Shown: positions 20,803-30,635 of the stretch, one piece after another | Numbering within the stretch: position 1 is the stretch's first letter | How the letters are laid out: every line of letters starts with the position of its first letter | DNA from: Ashinkailepas kermadecensis | Lineage: Eukaryota; Arthropoda; Thecostraca; Neolepadidae | DNA length: 64,000 bases | NCBI GenBank assembly: GCA_034440615.1 | Contig: JAOTOM010002891.1 | Span: 58,780-122,779 of the forward strand | Direction of reading: 5' to 3' | Position numbers and translations under genes: made by a program | The notes under the pieces: model-generated | Seen by the model: only the letters and a program-made list of their open reading frames with translations | Told to the model about the DNA's origin: nothing | Databases searched by the model: none

Positions 20803-21705
20803 CACACGCCCTGGAGGGACTCTGAAAATTACGCGCACTGGAGGGGGGGGCGGATTCCGCCCCCCCCTATAAGATCTCGGCTCTTATTATAGCTGGAGGA
20901 ACGAAATTCGCAGGGTAGATGGGTACGGTAGTGAACTCTATTGTGTGCAAATTTCTTGACCTTATATTAATATCTTCAAGGTCAAATGAGGCCACATTTG
21001 TCAAAATTGTCTTGTTTTGCGTGGCTTGGCTTGTCATTGTTATGGATCGCTGTGATTGTGTTTCAATGCTCCAAAATGTGCACCAATGATGTTTTAGACA
21101 TTACTAATGATGCAATACAGATGCTAGACCCGACATTTGACCTCAGGTCACCTAAATAGCAGCACTTTATCAGGTCAGTTACCGGAACCGGGCCGCCCGC
21201 CCGACTGGTCTGTCAGGCAGCTCGGCGCAATCGGCTTCGCGAAGAAAGGAGTGAAGTGCATGAATAAAGTATGGAAACGCAATGGCAAACAGTACAAATG
21301 ACAAACAGTAGTGCATTTATGACAATATTCCAGTTGATCAAGTTTGGTTCCTATCATGAACTTGACCTGACTTGACCTCGGTGACCTAACATGACCTTGA
21401 AACTATATAACGTAACAATATACATCAAACAAGTCGCTAGTGTTGCCAAGAACACTTCCCTTTTGCGAATATACAGGAAGCGCATCAGCGCCGATTTTGT
21501 GGTCTGGCGCTAGGAATTTTTTTTTAATTTAACGGCCCCTAACGTGAAAATGTTTCGGCCGATTTCCGTTTGTCTTACTTTAAACGACGCACCGGTCATT
21601 TCTAAGCAGGTACGCAGAAAATCGCGTATATCGACCGGTAAAACCTGCAGTTATATACGAAAAATTGGAGGGGTGGGCGGATTTCGCCCACCTCCAGTGC
21701 GCGTG
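20803..21705. mobile_element. Non-autonomous TTAA-flanked DNA transposon, 903 bp
   Basis: The element is bounded by TTAA at 20799-20802 and 21706-21709. Joining the flanks restores the LINE frame from HSRTRL to RQSFF. Ends: CACACGCCCTGGAGG on the left and, inverted, CACGCGCACTGGAGG on the right (13 of 15 match). Each end has a GC hairpin just inside (about 20842-20868 and 21672-21691). A second near-perfect copy of the terminus, CGCGCACTGGAGG, occurs at 20834 inside the left end. There is no transposase frame. TTAA targets are typical of piggyBac and Kolobok elements; the family is not settled by the termini. Confidence 0.9.
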
Positions 21706-21949
21706 TTAAGACAATCTTTCTTCGTGAACAGGGTGGTGGAACATTGGAATTAGCTATCAGACTCCATTGCCAGTAGCAGTGCCCTGAACATCTTTGAAAA
21801 CGGCGTAGACAAGCATTATAGGGATGAGGGGTTGTTTTTTTCAGTATTCGAGGGAAAGCTAAGTCACAAATTTGGTGCCCAACTAGTTCATTGTGTCCAC
21901 GAAGTGCAGCCAAGACACTTATATTTTATGTCTCACATGAGCATGCCTA

Positions 21950-22890
21950 AATATGGGAATGGTGCCATTTCCGCAATAAATGCAAATTTTGTGCTGCTCA
22001 GATCCGACCCAAAGTAAGGCCGTTCACTGACGATGGGTGCAGATTCAGTGGTGCGTAAATCTTTCGTTCCGATGTTTGTCTCTGACTCTTGCTAGTGTCC
22101 CCTCCTTTGTCCAACTGATTTATGTCTATGACGTTCTGATCCTACTGTTTGATTGGCCCATGCCCATGTTTGCCCCATTCTGACAGGCATGCGTTCGAGT
22201 ATATATTTTTTTCTCCAAATAAAAAGCTGAGTCCGTATCCGGGGTCTGGGACATGGTTTCGTCAGTCTCAGTCTGAGACCGAATATACTGTATAAATCGG
22301 TGAGTCTGAGTCTTATCACAGGGGTATGCAAATCTGGACTCGATTCCGAGCCCAGTCTGACTCGGACACGTGTCTGATGGGAGGTGCTTGTTCGTACGCG
22401 ATATCGGTACTAGTGGGCTGGGGTTGGCGCTTCAGGTGGGAGGTAGACATGGATCAGTCCAAAAGCCTGAGTCCGGGCCCGATTCCAAAGCGTCAATGTA
22501 CGGAATCGATTCCGAATTCAGTCTGGCCCCACCCATGCTTGCTCTGACCCGTGTTAGTGTCACCTGCGTGGTGTATCCTGCGTTATTTGTTACACTACCT
22601 GACCTCTCCGTCTCGGCACTGTGCTCTACCAACTTCTGTGTCAACCCTGTGCTCTGACTGGCGTTTGTGAATGAGCATTGCGAGTAGGCCATAAAACACG
22701 CGTCATGCTTCAATGCGAGAGATATGCATCAGCATTCTCACCCTTTTCTCTTTGTTCCCACGTTCCAGAAGTTTACAAATATCTGCACATTGCTTATTCG
22801 TATACATATTTGTGCACTTTTGTGATTATTAAATTGCACCATTTCGTACACCAGACCACGTTGCTAATGTAAAAGAATATCACGTGTTGA
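21950..22890. other. Unassigned stretch with GAGTCYGA-rich words
   Basis: No gene seen. Between 22215 and 22540 words such as gagtccg, gagtctgag and gattccga recur irregularly, as they do at 61.37-61.50 and 63.47-63.61 kb. This looks like a degenerate simple repeat related to GGAGTC. Confidence 0.5.
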
Positions 22891-22918
22891 ATGCATTTTC
22901 ATGCTGTCTTTTATCTTT

Positions 22919-23230
22919 CAGATAAGGCTGCGTCAACCCTGACATGGATGCTGTGTGACGGAGGCAAGGTGTTTGCGACGGAGGAGGTTCCGTGGGCGTC
23001 GGTGCAGGACGGCATGACGTTAATGATTGAGGGCATATCCGTCCCGACTGCTAATGATGAAACTGAAGCCCTCCTGATACGGAGTGTCGGCATGTACGTC
23101 TTTGCTCAGAAATACGACCGGCCCGGGAGACAGCAATTTTCATTGGCAAGCATGTTCTACAAGAAGAGGGGAAAGAGTGCCGCGAGTCTCGGAGGTCGAA
23201 GGACCTTGCCGCGCGACTGTTGGCCTCTAT
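22919..23230 (+). CDS. Candidate orphan exon of unknown protein
   Basis: A strong 3' splice-site-like sequence (pyrimidine-rich tract ending ATCTTTCAG at 22920) opens a frame of about 100 codons. It begins DKAASTLTWMLCDGGKVFAT and continues through DGMTLMIEGISV and IRSVGMYVFAQKYDRPG. Base composition and codon choice look more coding-like than anything nearby. The frame ends at 23230-23232, but in another frame the end reads ECRESRRSKDLAARLLASM before a stop at 23239, which looks more protein-like, so there may be a one-base slip near 23170. I do not recognise the family. No upstream exon is identifiable, so it may be a terminal exon or a gene fragment carried by repeats. Confidence 0.4.
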
Positions 23231-23523
23231 GACGAAGGAGTAAACTGGTGTAGGTCTGACAATGAGCACGGACGATGGTTGACTTCATACCTTGCTCGTA
23301 ACGAGTGCAGTCCAGAGTCGGAAAAATGCGTTTGTCGCAATCGCTAAGCCTAATTACCAGATAATTTATGCCAAACGATTGGTGTGCCTGCGTCAAGTGC
23401 CCATTTGCTTTACCTGATCCGTGTACCTGATTTTACATGATCTATGCCATGACTATGCCCTGGCTGCGTGAAACCTCATTGACTGATTCTTGTGTTAGTT
23501 AGATTGGTCAGATGGATACATAC

Positions 23524-23651
23524 AACTTCTTAATCAGGTACATCAGGTGACCGGTGATCACGTTGCCAATCAAACGTTCTCTTTAACTGCTAGAGGATGT
23601 TTCATTGGCTACGTGATCAGTGATTACCTTATGTACCTGATCAAGAAGTGC
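23524..23651. mobile_element. Short foldback, 52-bp arms
   Basis: 23524-23575 and the inverse of 23600-23651 match at most positions (ACTTCTTAATCAGGTACAT versus ACTTCTTGATCAGGTACAT; GATCACGTTGCCAAT versus GATCACGTAGCCAAT). The loop is about 24 bp. Probably a small inverted-repeat element. Confidence 0.8.
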
Positions 23652-23959
23652 TATGCATTCTGTTGGCCTAATTGATGATTCATGATTGTCAACGCAATCA
23701 CAAACGTTCATGGTTCGGTTTTTGATTTACTACTTCTAGAAGCGGATTCCTTTGTCACGTATTCGCGAGAAATGATTTCATTTAACTGCTGCCCATACAC
23801 TTCTTAATGTATTTTCGCCACTAGTTTATATTTTCAATTCATGCTAGTTTATAACGACAGCTACGATGTATCATAGTTCATGCCAAAGCAGTTGGGAAAT
23901 GGAATCACTAAGCGTCTACATCGGATCACAACTGGCCAAATAGGGCGTCTATGATCATG

Positions 23960-25670
23960 AGTGACTGGAGACCTGAATTCTCTGTGATCATTTAATACAT
24001 ACTAAATTTGTTACTACATGACTTTTCATCGTAAGCGTGGTTGAATATTCTGGAGATGTTTTCATATTCAATTCAATGTGCAGAAAACGTGCTTCCATAC
24101 CACCTGCAAACACCGGTGTGATAACCGTGAAATCATCGGGTGTAACCGGTATTACGGTATAATATACCCAGTGTTTTGGGGTAGTCTACAAACACGGCAT
24201 GGACACTGCAGTGTAATGCCAGAGTTTTTAGCTGGTAAAACCTTATTTCATCCCGTTCAATGCCACGTAGATGGCGAGTTTCGAAACACCTTCATAACTC
24301 GACGGTGTTGTGACAGTGTTTAAAGCGAATCCGATCCGGGTCATCTGAGTGTTAAAGGGGTATTCCAAGCATACAGATGTATATTGCCCGTGTCTTACCA
24401 GCGTCAGCACAATGTAACCGTGCCCAGAGATCCGTTTTTCCAGTGTTCTAGGGTTGGACAAATGGAACATGAGGTTTTTCAGTGCCTTGAGGGTGTCATT
24501 TTTTATCTCAGTGATTGCATTGGACGCAATGTCTTGAACGTATCTAATTTAACATATCATGAAAAAGAACTTCATGGATGCTAACTTCCGTGGTACTCTC
24601 GTAGGCCTGTTGCTGTCTTTCGGCACATGGAAATGGATCCAAAAAGTACCTTGACAGGATACGTGTAATTTTAATCTTTGGAGCTATGGTGATTTTGAGT
24701 CGACACAATTTCAACAACGTTTCTGACCTCCGTGAGCAGTTTCGGATGGTTGCCTGCACCGAAGTTAATTGATTTCCGAACTATATTCCTCGCTCACAAG
24801 GTGCTCTATCACCCTGAGCCGCCGTAGTCACTTGTGGCTGCCTTTCTGGAAAGTCGCGACCTCAGAGTTCAAAGTACCAGACAGGATAGATTGCTCCATG
24901 CCCTGCGCTCCAGAACTGAGGATGGGAAGCGGAGCTTCCGCCATCGCGGCCCGTGTTTATGCAACCGACTCCCTAATTAGTTCCCTAGTATGTCTCGCAT
25001 GTGCTTCACCAGGTCGCTGAAGCGCTTTCTGCTTGATGTACCGATTAATGAGTGCTGGTGTCTTGCTACTCATCGTCCGGTGTTGCCGTTGCAACCCATT
25101 TGCTTGCACGCTCGTGTATACGTTTGGTTCACTACTAAGATAAATAGATACCCTCAAACCACTGAAAAGCGTCATGTCTCCAATGTCCACCTCTAGAACA
25201 CAGAGGAAACGGGAGCTCTAAACACGGTTAAGCTGCATCTACACACTTGAAACACGTACGAATCCCTGAGTAGAAATGGAAAATCTTCTGTTACACTAAG
25301 ATCATCCGGATCGGATTTGCTCTAAACTCTGTCACCGTCGAGTTATGAATGCTTTTTGCAGCTCACCATGTGCACGCCAGTAAACGGGCTCGAATTTCGC
25401 CTTGCCCGCCCGAAACTCGACTATTACACGACAGCGTATGTGCAATGTTTGTAGACGATCAACGAAAACTGCAATGATCGTACCTGAACTCCAGTTGTAT
25501 CCGCTCATTGCACGTGAGCTTGGGCTTTGGAGGTACAGTTTGTACACCCCTAAAAGGAGTATAAAAACACCTGCAGAACATTAAGCTATGCTGGTCGATG
25601 AAAAGTCCTGCTAAAGCAAATCTAACAGGGTATTAAAAATAACAATGAAACGTCCAGGCACACAGCCATT
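23960..25670. mobile_element. Large diverged foldback element, 1.7 kb
   Basis: The left arm (about 23960-24520) and inverse right arm (about 25120-25670) share ACTTTTCATCG, TTCATAACTCGACGGTG, AATCCGATCCGG, GTGTTCTAG and TTTTCAGTG, and align over some 550 bp with many substitutions. The centre (24521-25119) is unique. Both arms translate into similar peptides (for instance TFITRR-like and FSxLRVS), but this follows from DNA homology and stops interrupt them. It is old and non-coding as far as I can see. Confidence 0.8.
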
Positions 25671-27060
25671 TAAGGTTATAAACTCAGCATTTTCGACATA
25701 ACCGAACTTTATCACCACTCGCAACCCGGGAAAGACGATTAATGATTCATCTGCTAATTGCTACAATAGCAGTTAGTGGATTCAGTGACGCCAAGTTCTT
25801 TCATATGCTTTCTAAATGTCGAAGAAAACGGCCCCTAGATGTCGTTTTCTACGAAAGGCAACCCTTACCCCGTTGTCTAGGAATACAATGTGATGAACGG
25901 TACTTCTGTATTTCTGAAAACCGCATTGATAATTTGCAAGGAGGTCATGATTTTTTGTTTAAACACGTAAGGCGGACGTTAACCATCTTCTTCAATAGCT
26001 TGCACAGGACAGATGGCAAGGATATTGGGTGGGAGTTCAAAGGGTCCGTAGCTTTCATAGATGTCCCTCGCCCATTTAAACGTAATATTCCCGGTGTACT
26101 TTATTGAGATAATCTCCCTTTCCTCAACCCGTGCCTTCCAAACAACGATTTGCGGTCCGCTCTACAAATAAAAAAATGAAAGAAAATTGAACACACAAAA
26201 TTTTGAACTTTCAACAAAATTAACATTTTATTTTTCAGGTGAGCAAAAATGTTAAGGCTATGGTCCATTTCGCCTTCCTTTTCTGATCCCAAATAATATT
26301 TGTTCGTTAGGTGTCAGACGCAATGCTACTGCGGATATCGGGGGATCTCCAGTAAAGAAAGAAAACAGGTAGGTTCCTGATGCCATTCAAGAACTCTGAA
26401 ACATGCGCCCGCGACAAGCGCGTCCGGATGCTCACTAGTGTCTACGCGAAGAATATAGTTACAATTTATGAGACTGTTTCCATGAAATATGATTCGAAGT
26501 GCATTTATGAAAGTTAGTTTGCCTTCAGACGTCAATTTCATTGCCACTTACAGTGATATATTGCGCATATTGTTACTTTGCGTATTGCCTTCTGGAACTA
26601 TTTTCCACCATAGACTGCCGGCCGCCGGCGGCTCCCGGTCCGTCCCTGACCGCCCACCATTCATAATATGGCAGGACGTGGAATCATGCCCTGAATGTTA
26701 CTGGGACCCAATGCCAAAGGTACAGGCATATTTTCAAATTTCAAACGATAGGCGATATGCGTGGCATGTGTTCCGCCATCATGGGAGTTGAGGCCGACAG
26801 GTTTTCTCGATATTGTTTGAGAACATTACGCTTGTGGGCGTTGAATGTTATTTGGTGCTTTTCTAAAGTTGTCCTCAATACTTAGATCAAATATTATCAA
26901 TTTTCACAGGAATAATCAATGGCACAGACAGTGAAGAGCAAGATCAAGTCACGACATAGCTGCCATTTCAGTCATCCAGTCCTGAAGGGCCTTCAGTGTC
27001 TGCTAATCAGACGAGCTGTACTTAATCGACTGTAGTGTTGGAGAGGGTTATATATTGTAT
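25671..27060. other. Mostly unassigned sequence
   Basis: No supported gene. A 121-codon frame (25742-26107) and a 100-codon frame (26489-26791) have no recognised domain or splice context. The segment 26100-26315 belongs to a dispersed repeat described separately. Confidence 0.4.
26100..26315. repeat. Dispersed repeat, first part
   Basis: It resembles 36430-36600: both contain CGCTCTAC or GCTCTAC, ACACAAAATTTTG and TGGTCCATTTCGCCTT followed by a T/C-rich run. The part that follows at 36.6-36.79 kb is found here only at 28.43-28.63 kb, about 2.1 kb further on. Confidence 0.7.
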
Positions 27061-27285
27061 GACGTAGCTCATTGGCCCGAAGCCCCTACTAGCGTGCTGC
27101 GACTTGTGTGTGTGTGCCGAGTTGTACTGCACCTCACTATGTTGTCGGGCCATGCTTGTAGATGTTTAGGAATGTCTCATTGGTTCGCAACTCCCCCACC
27201 AGTGTACTGTGGCTTGTGTGGGGTGAGCGAGCTGCGCTGAACCCGGCTTTGTTGTTAGCGTGTGCTCGTAGATATTTTATTCCTA
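27061..27285. repeat. Diverged tandem duplication, unit ~112 bp
   Basis: Two head-to-tail units (27061-27172 and 27173-27285) share the order: GCTCATTGG or TCTCATTGG, then CCCC-AC-AG-GT, then CTTGTGTG, then TGTTGT, then GCT(T/C)GTAGAT. They differ at roughly a quarter of positions. Confidence 0.7.
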
Positions 27286-27695
27286 GCTCACTCGTTGGTG
27301 ATTCGCACGGTTGGTACAAAGTATTGCCAAATTGGTGGCATTTCGTATCCCAGCTTCATATGCTGTTGTTATATGCAGTTTCACCCTGGATCTACTTCAA
27401 ACATAAAGTTATAGCCATCAACTGTGCAGCGATGCTGGTTTGCTGAAACGTTTGCTTAGTTATGTCATATGGATGCTATGGAAAGAATGCATCTACAACC
27501 GTGAATTTCTCATACACCATTTTGGCGTGGCAGAGCCGATGTTGCTTGGTATTTTTGAAGGGTGGAACTTTACTTTTTATTGTGCCACCGCTCGGCGGCC
27601 CTATGGATCCTGTGAACACCAACCGTCGGCGCTTGACGTGCATCGAGTCATGCCAGTACCTCAATAATGCCGGAAAGCTTCATGTCAAAAGGTAA
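27286..27695. other. Stretch without recognised gene
   Basis: Only short frames on both strands, with no repeat or gene I recognise. Confidence 0.5.
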
Positions 27696-28330
27696 AAAAT
27701 GACAGGGTTAGATATCTATAAAAGTATTCGAGTATGGCATCAGAAGGCAGCTGATTTATGTCGGTTTATTTGAGACCATTGGAAATTTATTCGCTAATAT
27801 AGAACATCTGATATGCAATTTAAAGGAATACAATGTGATAATTCAAGAGACAAATCCTGGAATTGAGTGCAAAAATGACAGGGTTAGGTATCTATAAAAG
27901 TAGTCGAGTATGGCATAAGAAGGCAGCTGATTTTATGCCGGTTTATTTGAGACCATTGGAAATTAAGTCGGTAATATGGAGCATCTGATGTATAATTTAA
28001 AGGAATACAATGTGATAATTTGGGACACAAAATCTGAAATTGAGTGCAAGAGTGACAGGGTTAAACCTTCATGGAAGTTATTCAGGATGATATAAAAATG
28101 TAGCACGTTCAATTTTTGGTTAGTTAAGAACATTGGAAATTGTCAGCACATCACACAGAAAATGTATGACGCGTTTTTATCACAAGATGTTCAGTGGCCA
28201 ATTGCTCCTATTTCAGTTTAAGGGCAAAGTGAAAGGGTGAAATGATTTGATAATACAACGAACTACACATCATAAGAGAGCTTGTTTCAATGTTGTTCAA
28301 ATTTGACCATTGGAAATTACTTGCACCTCC
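27696..28330. repeat. Old satellite-like array, period ~177 bp
   Basis: GACAGGGTTA occurs at 27701, 27877 and 28054 (periods 176 and 177). The first two units are close copies (TATCTATAAAAGTA, GAGTATGGCAT, GACCATTGGAAATT). The third and a partial fourth are much more diverged but keep CATTGGAAATT in register at 28131 and 28309. The graded divergence suggests old tandem amplification. Confidence 0.8.
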
Positions 28331-28429
28331 TCTAGAAACCAGAATATAGCATTAATCAGAGCAAGCTCACTCTGGTGGTGTTCCTTCACGAGCCCACCAC
28401 CAGAGCGGCGGCACCGGTATTATGTCCGC

Positions 28430-28630
28430 TCATGATTGCTAACATTTTCAAATTGCCCCCAAAATGAGCTTCCCAGAGACAAAAATATGATGTCAGTCGT
28501 TGGCACATGGGCCCCTAGTGACGTCACTTTTGGAATAACGTTTTGGGGTGGTTTCTGGCTCTACTCGTCGAGCGCTTTCCGATGACACCTCTTTCGTTTT
28601 CATGCGACGCTTAGTTTGGAGATTAGAGGG
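28430..28630. repeat. Dispersed repeat, second part
   Basis: Matches 36600-36790: CCAGAGACAAAAATATGATGTC versus CCAGAGCCAAAACATGATGTC, GGTTTCTGGC, and ACACCTCTTTCGTTTT followed by GCGACGCTTAGTTTGG in both. It adjoins the Jockey-like LINE at 28600. Confidence 0.8.
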
Positions 28631-29290
28631 TGGTATGTATCAACCCCTCCCCCGAGACGGGGTGTGGGATCTGACCGGAAAGGGTTAATATAATTCGGAT
28701 ACGCGCGGTCGTACGAGGTGTGGGGATCCTGACCTTCACCGTAGTTGATACAAAACAAATTTTCAGAAGAGCAATTTTCACCAGAATATTCATGGGAGGC
28801 ACACTTGCTGTACAGGGGGCGGTTACGACAATATTGGGTAGTATGTCCGAAACTTTCGCACTTGAAGCAACGCATGAGGCTTAGAAGAAATTCGCGCATC
28901 TTGATCAGTACATAAACCACTCTTATCTCCGGAGTTAAATCGGCTCTGTTAACTGTCAGGATAACGTTGTTTGTCGTGATCAGTTCTGCGCATATATTTA
29001 CGTTCACTTTCCTCGTGCCAATCATACCGAAGTTTTAAAGCCCATCCACGATTTCGTCCTCTGATACATCTCTTAGTGAAAGCAATTTATTATCCCAAGC
29101 GAGGTGTTTTTTGTATTGTTTTGTGAGGTTTCACAGTAATTTCGATTGTTTCATTCGCCTCTCTGCTGTCCTTCCGCACACCATACACAAATTCAGATGA
29201 TGTAAGTGCGATCGAATCTGTCACATCCTTCCCTCCTCTTGAATGGGGATAAAGACGTAAGACTTTTATATTTTCCTCTGAAGACACGAG
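28600..29290 (-). pseudogene. LINE ORF1 (gag-like) with damaged zinc knuckles
   Basis: The frame 29287-29090 (MSSEENIKVL) joins, after a stop and frameshift between 29090 and 29025, the frame 29025-28600. Readable parts: LLSLRDVSEDEIVDGL, IGTRKVNV, TNNVILTVNRADLTPEIRVV and the intact CCHC knuckle CFKCESFGHTTQYC (CX2CX4HX4C). The next two knuckles are damaged: YSKCASHEYSGENC lacks the first Cys and the His, and FCINYGEG has Tyr where Cys is expected. Such proteins bind the LINE RNA in cytoplasmic particles. The three Cys/His-to-Tyr changes fit neutral decay. Confidence 0.75.
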
Positions 29291-29880
29291 GGCCAGGAGT
29301 ATGTTCGGTTGGGTGATCCCGATCTCCGCGTAAGGAAGGGTCCGCCTAGCCCCTTCGAGTATTTTTGTTTGTTGCGAATATCATGTAGTGTTTTTTCGCT
29401 CTTCGAGGCTCCCCACCACATGGGGTCCCAACTGTGGGGGGAGGGGGCGCCTGAGTCCCGCGGACTGGAGGACGCTGGGCGCCTGAGGCACGGAGCATAC
29501 GGCATGAAGCATACGTGGCAGGCGATGTCATCGCCCGGCCGGGAGAGAGACAGACTCACCACCCCTACCGGGATCCAGCACCGCTCACCCCTTGACCACT
29601 GCCGGCCAGGCCAGCAGATACTAGGCCGGGGCCCAAACCTTCGGCCTGAGGCGATAAGTCGCTGGGCCCGTGTGGGGCCCGACGGGCACAACCGACCTGC
29701 GGGATATCGGGACCAAAGAGACGCATTGCGCCCCCGTCGCAACTAGCACCGTGCGGCGGGGAACCTCAGCCTCTGTCAACCCCGGGGGACGGACCGAGGG
29801 GTCACGACTACCCCGATACAACTGAGCGGACGGGTACGCCATGGAAAGCTGGCCTACTTGCTCGTGACGTGGGAGGGGCT
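28600..29880 (-). mobile_element. Jockey-like LINE, 5' UTR and ORF1
   Basis: From about 29880 the minus strand has a GC-rich leader that flows into an ORF1-type frame (PMWWGASKSEKTLHDIRNKQ, then KYSKGLGGPF), then, after a frameshift near 29285, MSSEENIKVLRLYP, and ends with zinc knuckles at about 28740-28870. RT is absent, so the copy is 3'-truncated at about 28600. Retroelements of this type are common in arthropods. I associate this ORF1 style with ticks, but that is recollection only. Confidence 0.7.
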
Positions 29881-29967
29881 GGTGTTGCAGGGCTGGATGA
29901 AGGACATAACCAGGGACGTTGACAACGATCAGACAATGGGATGGGAGGGAAAGGATGTACAGCTAGG

Positions 29968-30075
29968 GTCAGCGTGCTCGCCAAGCACGTGACCAGCCGA
30001 GGCTAGCACCCTTGATATGCTATGATGTGGTCCGCATGCTCACCTAGCACGTCACCAGCGGAAGCTGGCGCCCTT
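29968..30075. repeat. 62-bp direct duplication upstream of the Jockey-like LINE
   Basis: GTGCTCGCCAAGCACGTGACC (29971-29991) recurs as ATGCTCACCTAGCACGTCACC (30033-30053), each followed by a gc-AGC-gGGCTAGC/GAAGCTGGC-type stretch ending in ACCCTT or GCCCTT. Two tandem units in a LINE leader would be consistent with promoter-bearing 5' monomers, but I cannot show that. Confidence 0.6.
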
Positions 30076-30079
30076 GTGG

Positions 30080-30610
30080 GACCCCGATGTGTTTGTTTAG
30101 TGCCCGGTCCGTTTGCTCTTTTTTCAGGACCATTCCGGTTTATGCGGACCACAGTCTGTTTTTTAGACCCTCATGCGGTCTCATGGCCCCGGTGTGCTTT
30201 AAGGGCCTCTGATGTGTTTATTTATGGCTGCAACGCATGTTTTACGGCCCTGCCACTTTTTACGAGACCCGGTGCGCTTTGGAGGGCCGGTGCATTTTGT
30301 ACTTCCCGTCCCGTCCCGCTCCTATGGTCCCGCTGTGTTTATTTGGGACTCCTGACGCCCCTGTGTGGAGGCCAGCACGACTTGGGCGATCGGGCGCGAT
30401 TTCTCGGGGTCATGGCGCGACTTTTCAGGCCCAGTCGTGTGGTTCCGTGGGAGCCAACTCCGGTTTTCTGGGTTCGACGCGATTTTTGTGGACATCGTCT
30501 GAATTTTTTTGAAGTCGGAATCCTGGCCTGATTTGGGGGCCGCCTGGCGCCATATTTGTGTGTCCCACCTCGATTTTTTCCGCTCGGGTACATTTATTCG
30601 TGGCTGTATT
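30080..30610. repeat. Degenerate 21-22 bp repeat, block 1
   Basis: Loose tandem units built on GG-CCC-GG-GCG-ATTTTT: for instance ATCGGGCGCGATTTCTCGGGG, ATGGCGCGACTTTTCAGGCCC and TTCGACGCGATTTTTGTGGAC. The degenerate array keeps a 169-codon plus-strand frame open by composition alone. Confidence 0.75.
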
Positions 30611-30635
30611 TTCTAAAGTGATCTTGTGCTATGGA

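Larger units (their letters stand above)
19668..21950 (+). mobile_element. CR1-like LINE (family B) split by two nested insertions
   Basis: A plus-strand ORF2 fragment readable across two interruptions. RT motif B starts at about 19745 (DVLSGVP), is cut by an insertion at 19768-20043, and resumes GSVLGPLLF. Then come FADDLEVLGN (catalytic Asp pair present, at about 20127), KCKIMHVC, LERVQKRVAKMVN and HSRTRL, where the 903-bp TTAA element enters. From 21710 the C-terminus continues RQSFFVNRVVEHWN, then SSALNIFENGVDKHY, and the 3' UTR. Frameshifts occur near 20165 and 20310. Order of events: LINE first, the two insertions later. Confidence 0.9.

Noticed and set aside
25742..26107. 121-residue ORF
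   Set aside because: No family recognised and it lies next to a foldback and a dispersed repeat; not supported as a gene.
29309..29746. 145-residue plus-strand ORF
   Set aside because: It is antisense to the Jockey-like LINE leader and ORF1, which have recognisable motifs on the minus strand.
29380..29880. Ribosomal RNA fragment suggested by the GC-rich sequence
   Set aside because: No conserved rRNA blocks recognised, and it is continuous with LINE ORF1 on the minus strand.
30022..30531. 169-residue ORF
   Set aside because: It runs along the degenerate GC-rich repeat. Low-complexity composition and no domain.
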